From: Nymphaea colorata
Lineage: Eukaryota; Streptophyta; Magnoliopsida; Nymphaeales; Nymphaeaceae
Length of the DNA: 64,000 nucleotides
Assembly (NCBI RefSeq): GCF_008831285.2
Contig: NC_045145.1
Location: 9,362,802 to 9,426,801, forward strand
Reading direction: 5' to 3'
The notes beneath the pieces are model-generated. The model worked only from the letters and a program-made list of their open reading frames with translations, ran no database searches and had not been told where the DNA came from. Below are positions 37,435 through 47,222 of this stretch, in pieces; position 1 is the first letter of the stretch, and each line of letters begins with the position of its first letter. Position numbers and translations under genes: made by a program.

Positions 37435-38487
37435 CTGCAAAAAGTCCAACAAGGGAAAACCTTCAATTTTCACCGACTCCAAAATCTACATGGCAAGATG
37501 ATGAAAAATCAGCTAAAGTTCTTTCATATCTATGCCTATCAATAACAAGGCAATGATCAAAAGACAAGTTGGGTACAGCTTTTCTACGAAGCTACAAGTA
37601 TGAACCATGTTGGTTCCATACACATGAAACATATGCTACCAAAGATACTTTATCATCTTTTTCGTAGTCCATGATATGCAATTATGAGCCCTACGTGGAT
37701 TAGATCTGGACAGCACTAGATCTAACCATTTGAAACCTACTAGATAACAGGGTCATGTGTTGCTACAAAATGCATAAAAACTGTAAGTTAATTGTAGTTC
37801 TATATGAAGAATGAGGTCAGCTTAGAAGAACAAGGACTTTTCCATTCTAACAAGCTAGGAAACAAGAGACATGAATCAAAGTTCAAAATCCATTCAATAA
37901 GCATTGAATGAAGCAAAAAGCACCAAAAAAAGCAGGGTAAGGATATTTCCACACAACATCGTTAAGGAGGTTAAGATCCTTAATGATATTATTCTTGCAA
38001 CATTTTTCATGATAGCATGACCTGTAACATGTCCCATACTAATAAATTTCGACATACCAAGTGCACAAGAAAATGGCCCTCCTGGACAATCAAATCTAGC
38101 ATAAGTTCATGCAGGCATATGCAGGTTATAAAATGGAACTAAGATTTCCAACCATTTCTGATAAACCCATGCCCCTACCTGTTGGCAACCCACATGGCAC
38201 TTGCTGCATCAGGGCCTCAGGTCAGCAAGTGAAACCAATATTTGGTGCCACAGGTTTGACTTTATAAAAAAATAACCATGAGATAGAAGTTACTCCAAGG
38301 TTTTTTTTCCTCTGAGTGAGCATTAAAAACAAGGCTAATGAGGCAATACGGTTGAGCACAAGAAGAAAGGCTAAACATCCATTTGAGTGAGCATTGACAA
38401 TCAAGACTAATGATAAGGCCACTTGATTGAATCAACTTTGGAACCAGCAGATTGAAGAAGGCAAAGTCCAAATCTATAAAAACCTAC
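37435..38487 (-). other. Intron of the captured host gene fragment
   Basis: Lies between exon A (38488-38595) and exon B (ends 37434) on the minus strand with GT and AG borders. A possible further splice donor (CAACAG/GTAGGG) is visible near 38175, but I found no convincing third exon. Confidence 0.5.
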
Positions 38488-38595
38488 CTCCTGGCAAGCT
38501 TGCTCGATAGTTTTACATTCTGAGTTACATTGCCCTTCAGATTCTTGTTCAACAAGTTGCAAAGCAAGAAAGGCATCATGAAATGGTTGTTGCAA
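38488..38595 (-). pseudogene. Captured host exon A (DUF3456/TLR4-regulator-like)
   Basis: An uninterrupted 36-codon block bounded by an AG acceptor (38596-38597) and a GTAGGT donor (38482-38487) on the minus strand. It encodes LQQPFHDAFLALQLVEQESE, then GQCNSECKTIEQACQE. The cysteine pattern and wording match the plant DUF3456 family as I recall it. The intron to exon B is about 1.05 kb, so a genomic fragment with intron was captured, not a cDNA. No start codon, earlier exons or later exons were found inside the transposon. Confidence 0.65.
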
Positions 38596-38768
38596 CTACA
38601 TGTACCAAAGTTACATGAGTTTTACAATTGATATTCAGATAAAGAAGCAAAAAGAGGCCAAAGACAAATTAGATCAGATGAATAATGGACGGCATTTGTA
38701 GACCAGAGATAATGTGCTAATAAACCCAGTTACCCTAAAACTTTTCTAGTTTCAATAAGAAAAGAAGG

Positions 38769-39008
38769 TGTTGACGGGTTTTGTTGTCCGGGTCCGGATC
38801 CTTACCCGATCCGGTTTGTCCTAATTAGGACTACTTATATCTCTGTAAACCCTAATCTTTGAGTTAATGAAGTTTCTAAGAGAGAGAGTGTCTGGCTGCT
38901 AGTGGGCGTCAGACCTCCTCACCCGTGGTTTTTCTTCCCTCGTATTGAGGGTTTTCCACGTTACCTTGGTGTGCTTTCTTCTACTCTCGTGCATGCTTTA
39001 TTTCTACA
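38769..39008 (+). repeat. 5' LTR of copia B
   Basis: Starts TGTTGACGGG and ends TTTCTACA, immediately before TGGTATCAGAAC. The last part (CCGTGGTTTTTC .. TTTTCCACGT) is shared with the LTR of copia C. Confidence 0.8.
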
Positions 39009-39020
39009 TGGTATCAGAAC
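39009..39020 (+). promoter_or_regulatory. tRNA-iMet primer-binding site of copia B
   Basis: TGGTATCAGAAC, one base away from the usual TGGTATCAGAGC. Confidence 0.8.
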
Positions 39021-39623
39021 CGTGAAGTTCCGGCGTTATTGGTTGGTTATTCGTTTTGGTTCGTGTTGGAGGAGGACTCGCCCGGCACTGTTCATCGCAC
39101 GCACCAGGAGCCTCTCCCATCACTGTTCATCATCGCCCGGCACTGTTCACTGCACGCACCAGGAGCCTCTCTCGTGCGTTGCACCCGACGCCTGTGCTGC
39201 GCTGTTGCACCTCGCCTGACACCTGTGTCCAGCGACAACCCACCCAGCGTCGCTCTGCCTCTGCCTCCGTCAGGTTCCGTCCGACCTGGTTCCTTCCTTT
39301 TTTTCGGCGTTCCTCCCCTTGTTTTCTGGCACCCGACGCATGAAGCCCCTGTTCCTGCCACTCTATTTTCCAGCGACCTGCTCCCTCAGTTTCGTCCAGT
39401 GATCTGCTTCCACTGGATTCTACATGTCCGCTGCTCCTTGCCGCCGCCGTCGTTCTCTGATACCGCCGTCAGTGATCTGTCCATCGTTCTCTGCTGCCGC
39501 CATCAGTACTCTGCCACCCGACGCTGCTGCTTCCGCTGCGTCCTGCCGCTCATGTTGCTCACACCGCTTCTACCGCTGATCCACAACACTCTACCCCGTG
39601 GCAGCCGCTTCTGATTTGTGATC

Positions 39624-42600
39624 ATGGCTGACTCGTCTTCCTCTTCAGTCAATACCAACCTACCTGATGTTGTGTCTGTGCGGACTGATCATGTACCGGT
39701 TCAAGTTACCACCATCCAACTTACCAAGGAGAACTATTCACGATGGTCTGCAGCAATTACTATGGGGATTGCAGAACGAGGACGCATTGCCTATGTGAAT
39801 GGGAGAAAGGTTGAACCTGCTGCAGATAGTATGGCTTGGGATACATGGTTTCTTGAAGACAACCAGGTAAAAACCTGGATTGTTAATTCAGTGTCCCCTG
39901 ATATCCAACCCCTCATTCTTCGCAAGAAGACTGCAAGGGATATGTGGATTATTTTGGAGCAGATGTATGGTCAAAAGAAACAGAAAGTTCGGGTGTATCA
40001 ACTTATGAAGGATGTATATTCCCTGCGACAAGGTGCTCTCTCGGTTGTAGACTTTTATGCAACACTGAAATCGAAGTGGGAGGACCTTGACTATCATTCT
40101 GATATTACATGGAGGTGTCCTCATGACCAGATGTAGTATATGACCGATAAATGGGAGAACATGGTATTCCTTTTCTTATCCGGACTGAATGATTAATTTA
40201 AAAATATAAGGAGTCAGATTCTTAACTCTGACGAATCATTTAGTATTGAAGATGTCTATTCCCGAGTTGAAGCTGAAGAACAGAGGAGGATGCTCTCTAG
40301 TGGAAGAAAAGGGGAAGAACAGTCTGCCTATGTTAGCCGTGCCCCTGTGGGAACTCCTCGTTCTTCCTGAAAATGTACACATTGCAAAAAACTTGGTCAT
40401 ACTAGGGATTTTTGTTGGGACCTGTATCCAGAGAAGAAGGATAGTAGGGGGAGGTCTTCTAGTGGGAAGAAGCCTGTATCGTCTGCAACAAGTTTGAGTG
40501 ATGGGAAAGGTTCTATTTCTGCAGAACAGATTCATGAGCTGAGAGCATATTTGAGCAAGATTGATGTTGGTCAGGCAGATACACCAGATGAGGTGAAGAT
40601 CAATCAGGCATTGGTTGTTTCAGAAGGAGAAGGTACTTCTTCTATGGGTAAATGGATTGTTGACAGCGGTGCCACTCATCACATGACTGACAACCCTAAG
40701 CTATTCCATGACTACCAGCTATCCTCGGGAAATGAACGTGTGTCCCTTGCCGATGGTTCCTTTACTTCTGTGGCAGGGAAAGAGAGTCTTTCCTTGTTAA
40801 ATAATTTTTTAGTTCATGATGCCTTGCATGTTCCCCATCTTCCGTTAAATTTGTTATCTGTTAGTAAGATTACCAAGGAACTGAAGTGTGAGCTTATATT
40901 TTCTGAAAAACGTTGTGTTTTGCAGGACTTGGTGACAGGGAAGAGGATTGGGATTGGTTTGGTGTCTGATGGGCTGTATCGGCTTCCTATACACGTTGTC
41001 ACAGCTCTTATGTCAGCAGTCAGTAGGACAGAGAAGAAGGAGGAAGAGTGTCGTCAGTTATTTTTGTTTTGGCATGAACGCCTTGGTCATCTCCCATTTG
41101 GGATTTTGAAACATTTGTTCCCTAAACTATGTTCTAGTTTAAACATTTCCATGTTATCATGTGAAGTGTGTCAGTTTGCGAAGCATGTTAGAGCTTCTTA
41201 TCCAATTTCAAATAGTCGTTCTAATAAATCTTTCTCCTTGGTTCATTCTGATGTGTGGGGGCCTTCGGGCATTCATTCTCGTGGTGGTTTTCAATACTTT
41301 ATAACTTTTATAGATGATTATTCAAGGTATACCTTTGTGTATTTGTTGAAAGATCGTAGTGAGGTGCCTCACATTATTGAAACCTTCATCCTCCTAGTGG
41401 AAAACCAGTATAGAAATTCTGTCAAGACTTTTCGGTCTGATAATGCTCGTGAATATATGTGTCTCACTGTTGAAGAATTCTTTCGAAAGAGGGGGATTGT
41501 TCATGAGACATCCTGTAGTTATACCCCCCCTCAAAATGGGGTTGCTGAGAGGAAAAATCGTCAGTTTCTCAATGTCACCCGAGCCATATTGTTCCAAAGA
41601 AATCTCCCAAAATACTATTGGGGTGATGCAATCCTTACTAGTGTCTACTTGATTAATCGCATGCCTAGTCGTGTGCTAAAGGGTCGTACTCCCTACTCTA
41701 TGCTTCCAGGGAGTAGTCAACCTTTTCACCTTCCTCCTCGAGTCTTTGGATGTGTATGTTTCATACATAACCACAGCCCCAATGTGAAAAAACATGATCC
41801 CAAATTTATTAAGGGCATCTTTCTTGGGTATTCTTCCATTCAAAAAGGTTATAAATGTCTAGATCCCACCACTGGTCGTCTTCACATTACCAAAGATGTC
41901 ACATTCTTGGAACATGTCTCCTATTTTGGTGAGAATTCTCTTTAGGAAGAGAAATTAATGTCTAAGGAAGAGTATTCTCCCACACAGAAAATTCAGTTTA
42001 CAGACTTTATGGATTACAGGCGTGAAGAGAATCCTGTGGCCAAGGTGCTTGGCAAAGATGAAGAGGGGACGACTACTGATGTACATGAACAAGAGAAGGA
42101 GGGAGAGCATCCTATGGTGACAGAACAAGAGGGTAATCATATGTTTGGACAGGTGTATTCCAGGAGAAGAGCTTGTACTGACAAGGTGATTGATGATGAA
42201 GATGTTACACCGAATCCCAATCCTACTTCTTCCTTGGATGATCCAAGTCGTGTTCAGAAGCAAGATGTTGGATGAGAAATTTAGACTGGAAAAGAAAAGG
42301 AGGATCTTCCTATTGCCTTGAGAAAGGGTGTCAGGTCATGTACCCAGCACCCTATTGGTAACTTCGTATCTTACTCTAGATTGAGCACTGACTATAAATG
42401 TTTTGTATCCTCCTTGGCTGTGGTTGTGATTCCCAGGAATGCTACAGAGGCTCAGGGTGACACTAGGTGATCTCATGCAATGAAAGAAGAGATGGAAGCT
42501 TTCGACAGAAATCGGACATGGGAGGTGGTTGATATTCCTGAAGCAGCCCACTTGGTTAGGTCGAAGTGGGTCTACACTGTTAAGTACAAACCAGATGGGA

Positions 42601-43203
42601 ATATTGAGAGGTACAAAGCACGATTGGTGGCCAATGGGTTCAGTCAGAAATATGGGATCGACTACTTAGAGACGTTTGCTCCAATTGCAAAGATGAAGAT
42701 TGTTAGAGTTATTATTTCATTGGCGGTGTTAAAAGGTTGGGAGATGTGCCAACTTGATTTGAAAAATGTCTTTTTCAATGGAGATCTCGAAGAGGAGGTG
42801 TACATGTGCATGCCACCAGGTCTTGAGAAGCCTGGAAAATGCTATAAATTGAAGAAAGCTTTGTATGGGTTGAAACAGTCTCCCCGAGCATGGTTTGAAC
42901 AGCTCAGATTTGTTATGAAGAAACATGGCTACAAACAAGGAAATAGAGATCATACCCTGTTTCTAAAGAGAAGAGAGAGTAAAGTTACTCTACTATTGGT
43001 TTATGTTGATGATATGATTGTTACAGGTGATGATAAGGAAGAGATAGCAAGATTAAAGGGTTTACTATCTACTGAATTTGATCTAAAAGATCTTGGTAAG
43101 CTGAAGTATTTCCTGGGTATTGAAATTGCTAGATCAGGTACAACTCTTGTACTTAGTCAAAGGAAGTATACCCTGGATCTACTGAAGGAGACAGGAAAAC
43201 TGG
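39624..43203 (+). pseudogene. Copia B gag-pol polyprotein with nonsense mutations only
   Basis: From the ATG at 39624 the whole coding region stays in one frame. Domains in order: gag (LTKENYSRWSAAITMGIAER); zinc knuckle CTHCKKLGHTRDFC at about 40374; protease WIVDSGATHHM at about 40653; pre-integrase HERLGHLPF at about 41074; integrase HSDVWGPSG, RSDNAREY, PQNGVAERKNR; RT from about 42500 with YVDD at 43002-43013. It is closed by stops near 40134, 40194, 40368, 41943, 42273, 42282 and 42468. Comparison with copia C suggests point changes for several, for example a Gln codon to TAG at 41943 and a Trp codon to TGA at 42468. The sequence is lost after about 43203. Confidence 0.88.
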
Positions 43204-43344
43204 GACCTCTCCCGGTGGAAATATTTTTCCAGAAAAAATTTATCGATTCTAGCTTCAACAGTTTCAAAAAAAATTTCCTTGTTTGATAAACCGGAAAAAT
43301 TTTAAAATTTTGGATTTTTTTTCCTGAGCTATAGGAAATCTCCT
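43204..43344. other. Right arm of the TIR transposon
   Basis: AT-rich and non-coding, with TTTTCC/GGAAAA words shared with the left arm. It starts abruptly after copia B's truncated RT. Confidence 0.6.
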
Positions 43345-43361
43345 GGCCATCAAACACTACT
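43345..43361 (-). repeat. Right terminal inverted repeat of the TIR transposon
   Basis: GGCCATCAAACACTACT on the plus strand, followed by TTA at 43362-43364, then by the minus-strand integrase C terminus of copia A. Confidence 0.82.
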
Positions 43362-43364
43362 TTA

Positions 43365-45196
43365 ATGACCCAGCCATTGACCTAGTTATCATTGGGTGAG
43401 TATGATAAGGTGGTCTTGAGATAGGTAGGTCAATTTCTCCGTTATAGCTTGTCTCCTGTGATAGTGACGATTCATGATCAACATTATTAGAATCTGTAAT
43501 ATCTTGACCAACCAAAGATATCGCTCCCTCATTGGAAGACAACAAATTTGGTTGAAGAGCTGGAGTAATGCCGTGGAGATCATCTTGATCCTGCATAACT
43601 GGAGACATAATGTTAACATTAGGTAGAACAATACCTTGAGGAGGTAGATGGTTATTATGATCATTGTGAAGACCTTTTGCCACCTTATACCAAAGTTGAA
43701 GTTCCTTTTCCACATCATCTTTGGATAGCGAGACCTCATGAGAAGAAGGATCTTCAAAGGGCACCTCATCAAATGTTACATGACGATTGACAATAATTCT
43801 TTGCAGACTTTCATCAAAGTAGAGATATCCTTTTTGTCTGCTCGCATATCCAAGAAAAGTGCATTTAACAGTCTTGGGTTGAAATTTCGAGCAATTGGTG
43901 GGAGTAAGAAGGGGATAGCATTTTGATCCAAAAACTTGGAAATGACCATAATCTAGTGGCTGTCCAAACAATTTTTGAAAATGAGATTGAAGATCTAACT
44001 TAATAGTCAGAAGCCGATTAATAATATATATGGCTGTTCTACAAGCATCAACCCAAAAAGAATATTTTAATCTTGCATTATGCATCACAGTTTCTACGAC
44101 ATGTCTGTTCTTGTGTTCGACTATTCCATTCTGCTCAGGGGTATATGGACATGAAAAACGATGTAAGATACCATTCGCTTCATAGAACTGGCGCAACTCA
44201 TTATTACCCATTATCTGATTGGATAGTGGATATGTAATATCCTAGTTTTTTCTCCACAAGTAATCTGAAATTTTTGAAGCATTCAGTAACCTCAGATTTT
44301 GCCTTCAATAGGAAAATCCGGGAGTAACGAGAAAAGTTATCCACAATGAGCATGAAATATCTGAATCCATCTCTAGCGTCCATAGGGGCTGGTCCCCAAA
44401 CGTCCATATGCAAGATTTGTAATGGACGAGTAGCACAAAATTCAGAAGTAGGGAAAGGCTGTTTGTGAGATTTTCCAATGAGGCACGATTCACACAATCT
44501 AGAGCCTTTAGAACATTTTATTGAAATAAAACTATGCGAATTGATAAAATTAACAATAGTCTTATTTGCATGGCCTAATCACCTATGCCACAAGAAAAAA
44601 TTTGCAGAATTAGAACGTAATGGAAACCAACTATTGAACGTTGTTGCTCCTCTACTTGTGCCTTCTCTTGATGCAGAAATTAGATATAGTCTATTAGGTT
44701 GCTTTGGTCCCCGAATTAGTACCTTCCCCTTCTGTAGATCCTTTATAATAAATTCATAAGCTAAGAACTCAAAAGTGCAACTATTATCAGATGTAAACTT
44801 TCCCACAGATAATAAATTATGAGCGATTCTAGGAATATGTAATGAGTTCTTCAGTAGAAAAGAATTTCCATCCATATTAATAGATAAATCTCATTTATGA
44901 CAAGTAGACAGATGAGAGCCATTACCGATCATAACGCCACCTGATTCAGCATGTGTTGTTTTGTTTTTCATCATGTCATAATTGGCTACATTGTGATTTG
45001 TAGCGCCAGTGTCGGGGTACCAATATTCTTGTGCACTATCTTGAATATTCATAGCACAAAACGCTGGAGGAGTATCATAGCATGATCTAGCATAATGTCC
45101 CTTTCTGCCACAATACTGACATATAATGGAATTTTTTTGATAGCCTTTTCTAGAATTATAGTTGTATTGGGATCGATTGTTGGTGTTACCTCGCAC
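43365..45196 (-). pseudogene. Copia A pol, N-terminal half: zinc knuckle, protease, integrase
   Basis: Minus strand, from right to left: zinc knuckle CQYCGRKGHYARSC (about 45090-45130), protease EYWYPDTGATNH (about 45010-45045), pre-integrase remnants (44579-44875) and integrase. Integrase reads CLIGKSHKQPFPTSEF and HMDVWGPAPMDARDG, then QSDNG at about 44220 and PEQNGIVEHKNRH at about 44110. The C-terminal end HPMITRSMAG at about 43390 is the usual linker before RT. At least three frameshifts and several stops occur. The reading continues beyond the TIR transposon at 19768. Confidence 0.87.
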
Positions 45197-45334
45197 TTGA
45201 TTTTGAGCTTCGTGTCCTCATCCCTGTCCTTGAAATCATCCTGCACTACGACTGCCACCATAACGGTGATAGAATCCACGTGCTCTTCCTCGATTGTGGA
45301 AGGTGCTGAATGCAGTCTGATTTACCAGCTGTGT

Positions 45335-46004
45335 CATATTTTGAGATGTCTCTCTTTCAGGCAATGGTGACTTGAGTAAATCAAGTCTTTTTTCTTGAAT
45401 AAGAAGAAGATCAACCAGCTCTGCAAAGGTAATCGCTGATTGGTGAGTTCCGTAGTAAGAAGAGTTATGAAGCTTTCATATTCTGCTGGAAGACCATTCA
45501 TAGTGATTTGTACAAAATCACTATCTATTGTTTGTTGACCTACAACAGACAACGTGTGTGCCAAAAATCTGATTTTCTCTAGATAAGTCCTCATACTCAT
45601 ACACCATTTTCTTATAAAGTGCAGTTCCTTTTTGAGAAGCATGACTCTAGTGGAGACTGCGAGCCATAGGCTTTCTCCAAAGTAATCCAGACTTCTCTTG
45701 CTGATGACGCTCAAACAATTTGACCAAGAACAGAGTCATTCACTGTGGCTTTTATCCAGATAAGGGCATGATGATCAGACTTGCGCCATTGCTTATATTC
45801 TGGATTGGAAACAACTTTTCCATTGGTGGAGATAGTTTCTGATGGAGCCAAGTTAGTTCCATCCACATACTAGAGAAGGTCCTGAGATTCCATCACCTAT
45901 TCCAACTGACTTCTCCAATGCAGATAGTTATCTCCATTGAGCTTAACAGATACTAAAGCACTGATAGCATTCCATTGAGTAGCAGAGGAGAAAGACGATG
46001 CCAT
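45335..46004 (-). pseudogene. Copia A gag
   Basis: From ATG at 46002-46004: MASSFSSATQWNAISALVSV, then KLNGDNYLHWRSQLE before a stop. Further gag sequence follows in the same and shifted frames (HHALIWIKATVNDSVLGQ, RTYLEKIRFLAHTLSVVG at about 45560). Wording fits the UBN2/copia gag family. Inactivated by stops and shifts. Confidence 0.8.
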
Positions 46005-46670
46005 TTGAACAAGACAAAAAAAAAAAAAAGAATTCAAGACTGAAAGCCTAGATTCGTCACCAGACTTCAGTAGAAAATCCAATCAAGGTTGAGGTATGTC
46101 CTCGTCATAGGCTTCTGCAGAATTACAACAGCTGGCGATAGAAGATAAATTGGGCGTTCTCAGCTGGTAACTCGATCTGAGCTGAAATTGCTCTAGGATG
46201 ATCCTCGAATAGTCAGGATTTGAGTCATATTCAGCTTGACAGCAATCTCCTTCAACAGAATGAGCTGTAGACAGATTCTCTACCGCCTGTCACCGGCAGA
46301 CGCCTATCGGCTGCAGGACAGAGTCTAAGCACCAGCGACTCTTTGAAAATCAAGCACTCCCTCCTCGATGGTCCAAAATTTTTTCAAATACACTGAAAGG
46401 ATCTGCGAACGTCCAGGAATCGTTTGAACTCCTGCTTGATGGCTACAAAGATTGGGTTTGATAATGCCAGTAGAAAACGTCACCATGAACAGGTGATAAC
46501 GTCCTCTGTTCTTCCTCTGTTTTTTAAGGTTGCTTCTTATACCATAACGCAGCCCGGACGACAACAATGACATTGGCCTCTTTTAGGTGAAGAGACGGCG
46601 AAGAAGATATTCCGTCAAGTAGAATTCTACTTTAGCGACAGCAACAATTTCCTTGCGATGAGTTTCTGAA

Positions 46671-46682
46671 GCTCTAATACCA
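46671..46682 (-). promoter_or_regulatory. tRNA-iMet primer-binding site of copia A
   Basis: On the minus strand TGGTATTAGAGC directly follows the LTR end; one base differs from the usual TGGTATCAGAGC. Confidence 0.8.
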
Positions 46683-46947
46683 TAAAGGATAACTCAAGAA
46701 AGAAACTTCTAATATCTTGCAATGAGGAAGAAGAAGAAGATTATTTACACGATAGTTTACACCTCTATATAAGTTTACAATTGGGAGACATTTAAGGAAG
46801 GATAGCTCATAGCCCTACGGGATCTGCAAAGATTTTATGTTTCTCTGATCTGATCTCAACTGAAGATTCTCAATCATCTACTATATTTTAGCCATGATCT
46901 CTTCTTGCCATTATCTCTTCTCCTTCACTTCAGTGATTTCCTTAACA
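46683..46947 (-). repeat. 5' LTR of copia A
   Basis: The LTR is 265 bp, a partner of 17967-18208. It is longer mainly because of about 20 extra bases near 46895-46915, an apparent duplication of ATCTCTTCT-type sequence. Confidence 0.9.
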
Positions 46948-47222
46948 CCTAAAAGTTATTGTATAAAGTATTACGAACGATCACCCTAGCCGTTCCTATA
47001 TGAATATTAAGATGTAATTGTAAGTTTAACATTTAGGAACACATAAAAAACCGGTGCTAATATAAATATCATTAAGAACAGTCGCAAACCGGTCCTAAAA
47101 GTAATTAGGAACACCGCTCTTAGGAACACGTTAGAAACGTCCACCTGACTGTTCCTAATTACATTTAGGAATGGTGCCTATACTTTTAAGAACGGTTTTT
47201 TACCGTTTCTAAAAGTGTTATT
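46948..47222. mobile_element. Subterminal-repeat remnant of a DNA transposon
   Basis: The tract contains many copies, in both orientations, of an AGGAAC / ACCGGTCCTAA / GTTCCTAA word family and ends ACCGTTTCTAAAAGTG. Dense short inverted words like this are typical of CACTA-type subterminal regions. Left of copia A, 17942-17966 (GGTACCGTTCCTAA) is the same kind of sequence, so copia A probably inserted into this element. Outer ends and superfamily are not established. Confidence 0.45.

Larger units (their letters stand above)
38769..43203 (+). mobile_element. Copia element B, 3' end missing
   Basis: A Ty1/copia element inside the TIR transposon with one LTR (38769-39008), a primer site and a polyprotein that stops being recognisable at about 43203. 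That point is in the C-terminal part of RT, after LLKETGKLG. The rest of RT, the RNase H and the 3' LTR are absent, and the transposon's right arm follows immediately. Its protein and the U5 end of its LTR closely resemble copia C at 58679, so both belong to one family. No target duplication can be assigned. Confidence 0.87.
19772..43361. mobile_element. TIR DNA transposon (PIF/Harbinger-like) with a captured host gene fragment
   Basis: The terminal inverted repeats are 17 bp: GGTAGTGTTTGATGGCC (19772-19788) and, on the opposite strand, AGTAGTGTTTGATGGCC (43345-43361), 16 of 17 identical. TTA flanks both ends (19769-19771, 43362-43364), the 3-bp target duplication of PIF/Harbinger elements. 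Removing the element with one TTA rejoins copia A's reading frame exactly, which supports these ends. Its own DNA is about 1.9 kb: 19772-20175, 37415-38768 and about 43204-43361. The rest is nested retrotransposons. The arms are AT-rich with repeated TTTGAT..AGAAA words. No transposase is visible, so it is non-autonomous. The interior carries minus-strand exons of a host gene, a Pack-type structure. Confidence 0.82.
17967..46947 (-). mobile_element. Copia element A, outermost layer of the nest
   Basis: A full Ty1/copia retrotransposon on the minus strand is split by later insertions. Its LTRs are 17967-18208 (3' LTR) and 46683-46947 (5' LTR). The 5-bp target duplication CCTAA sits at 17962-17966 and 46948-46952. 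Gag, protease and integrase lie at 43365-46004; RT and RNase H at 18242-19768. The gap between the halves is a TIR transposon (19772-43361) holding two further retrotransposons. Without insertions it would be about 5.4 kb. The LTRs differ by roughly 20 substitutions plus an indel of about 20 bases, making this the oldest datable layer. Internal frames carry several shifts and stops. Confidence 0.9.
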
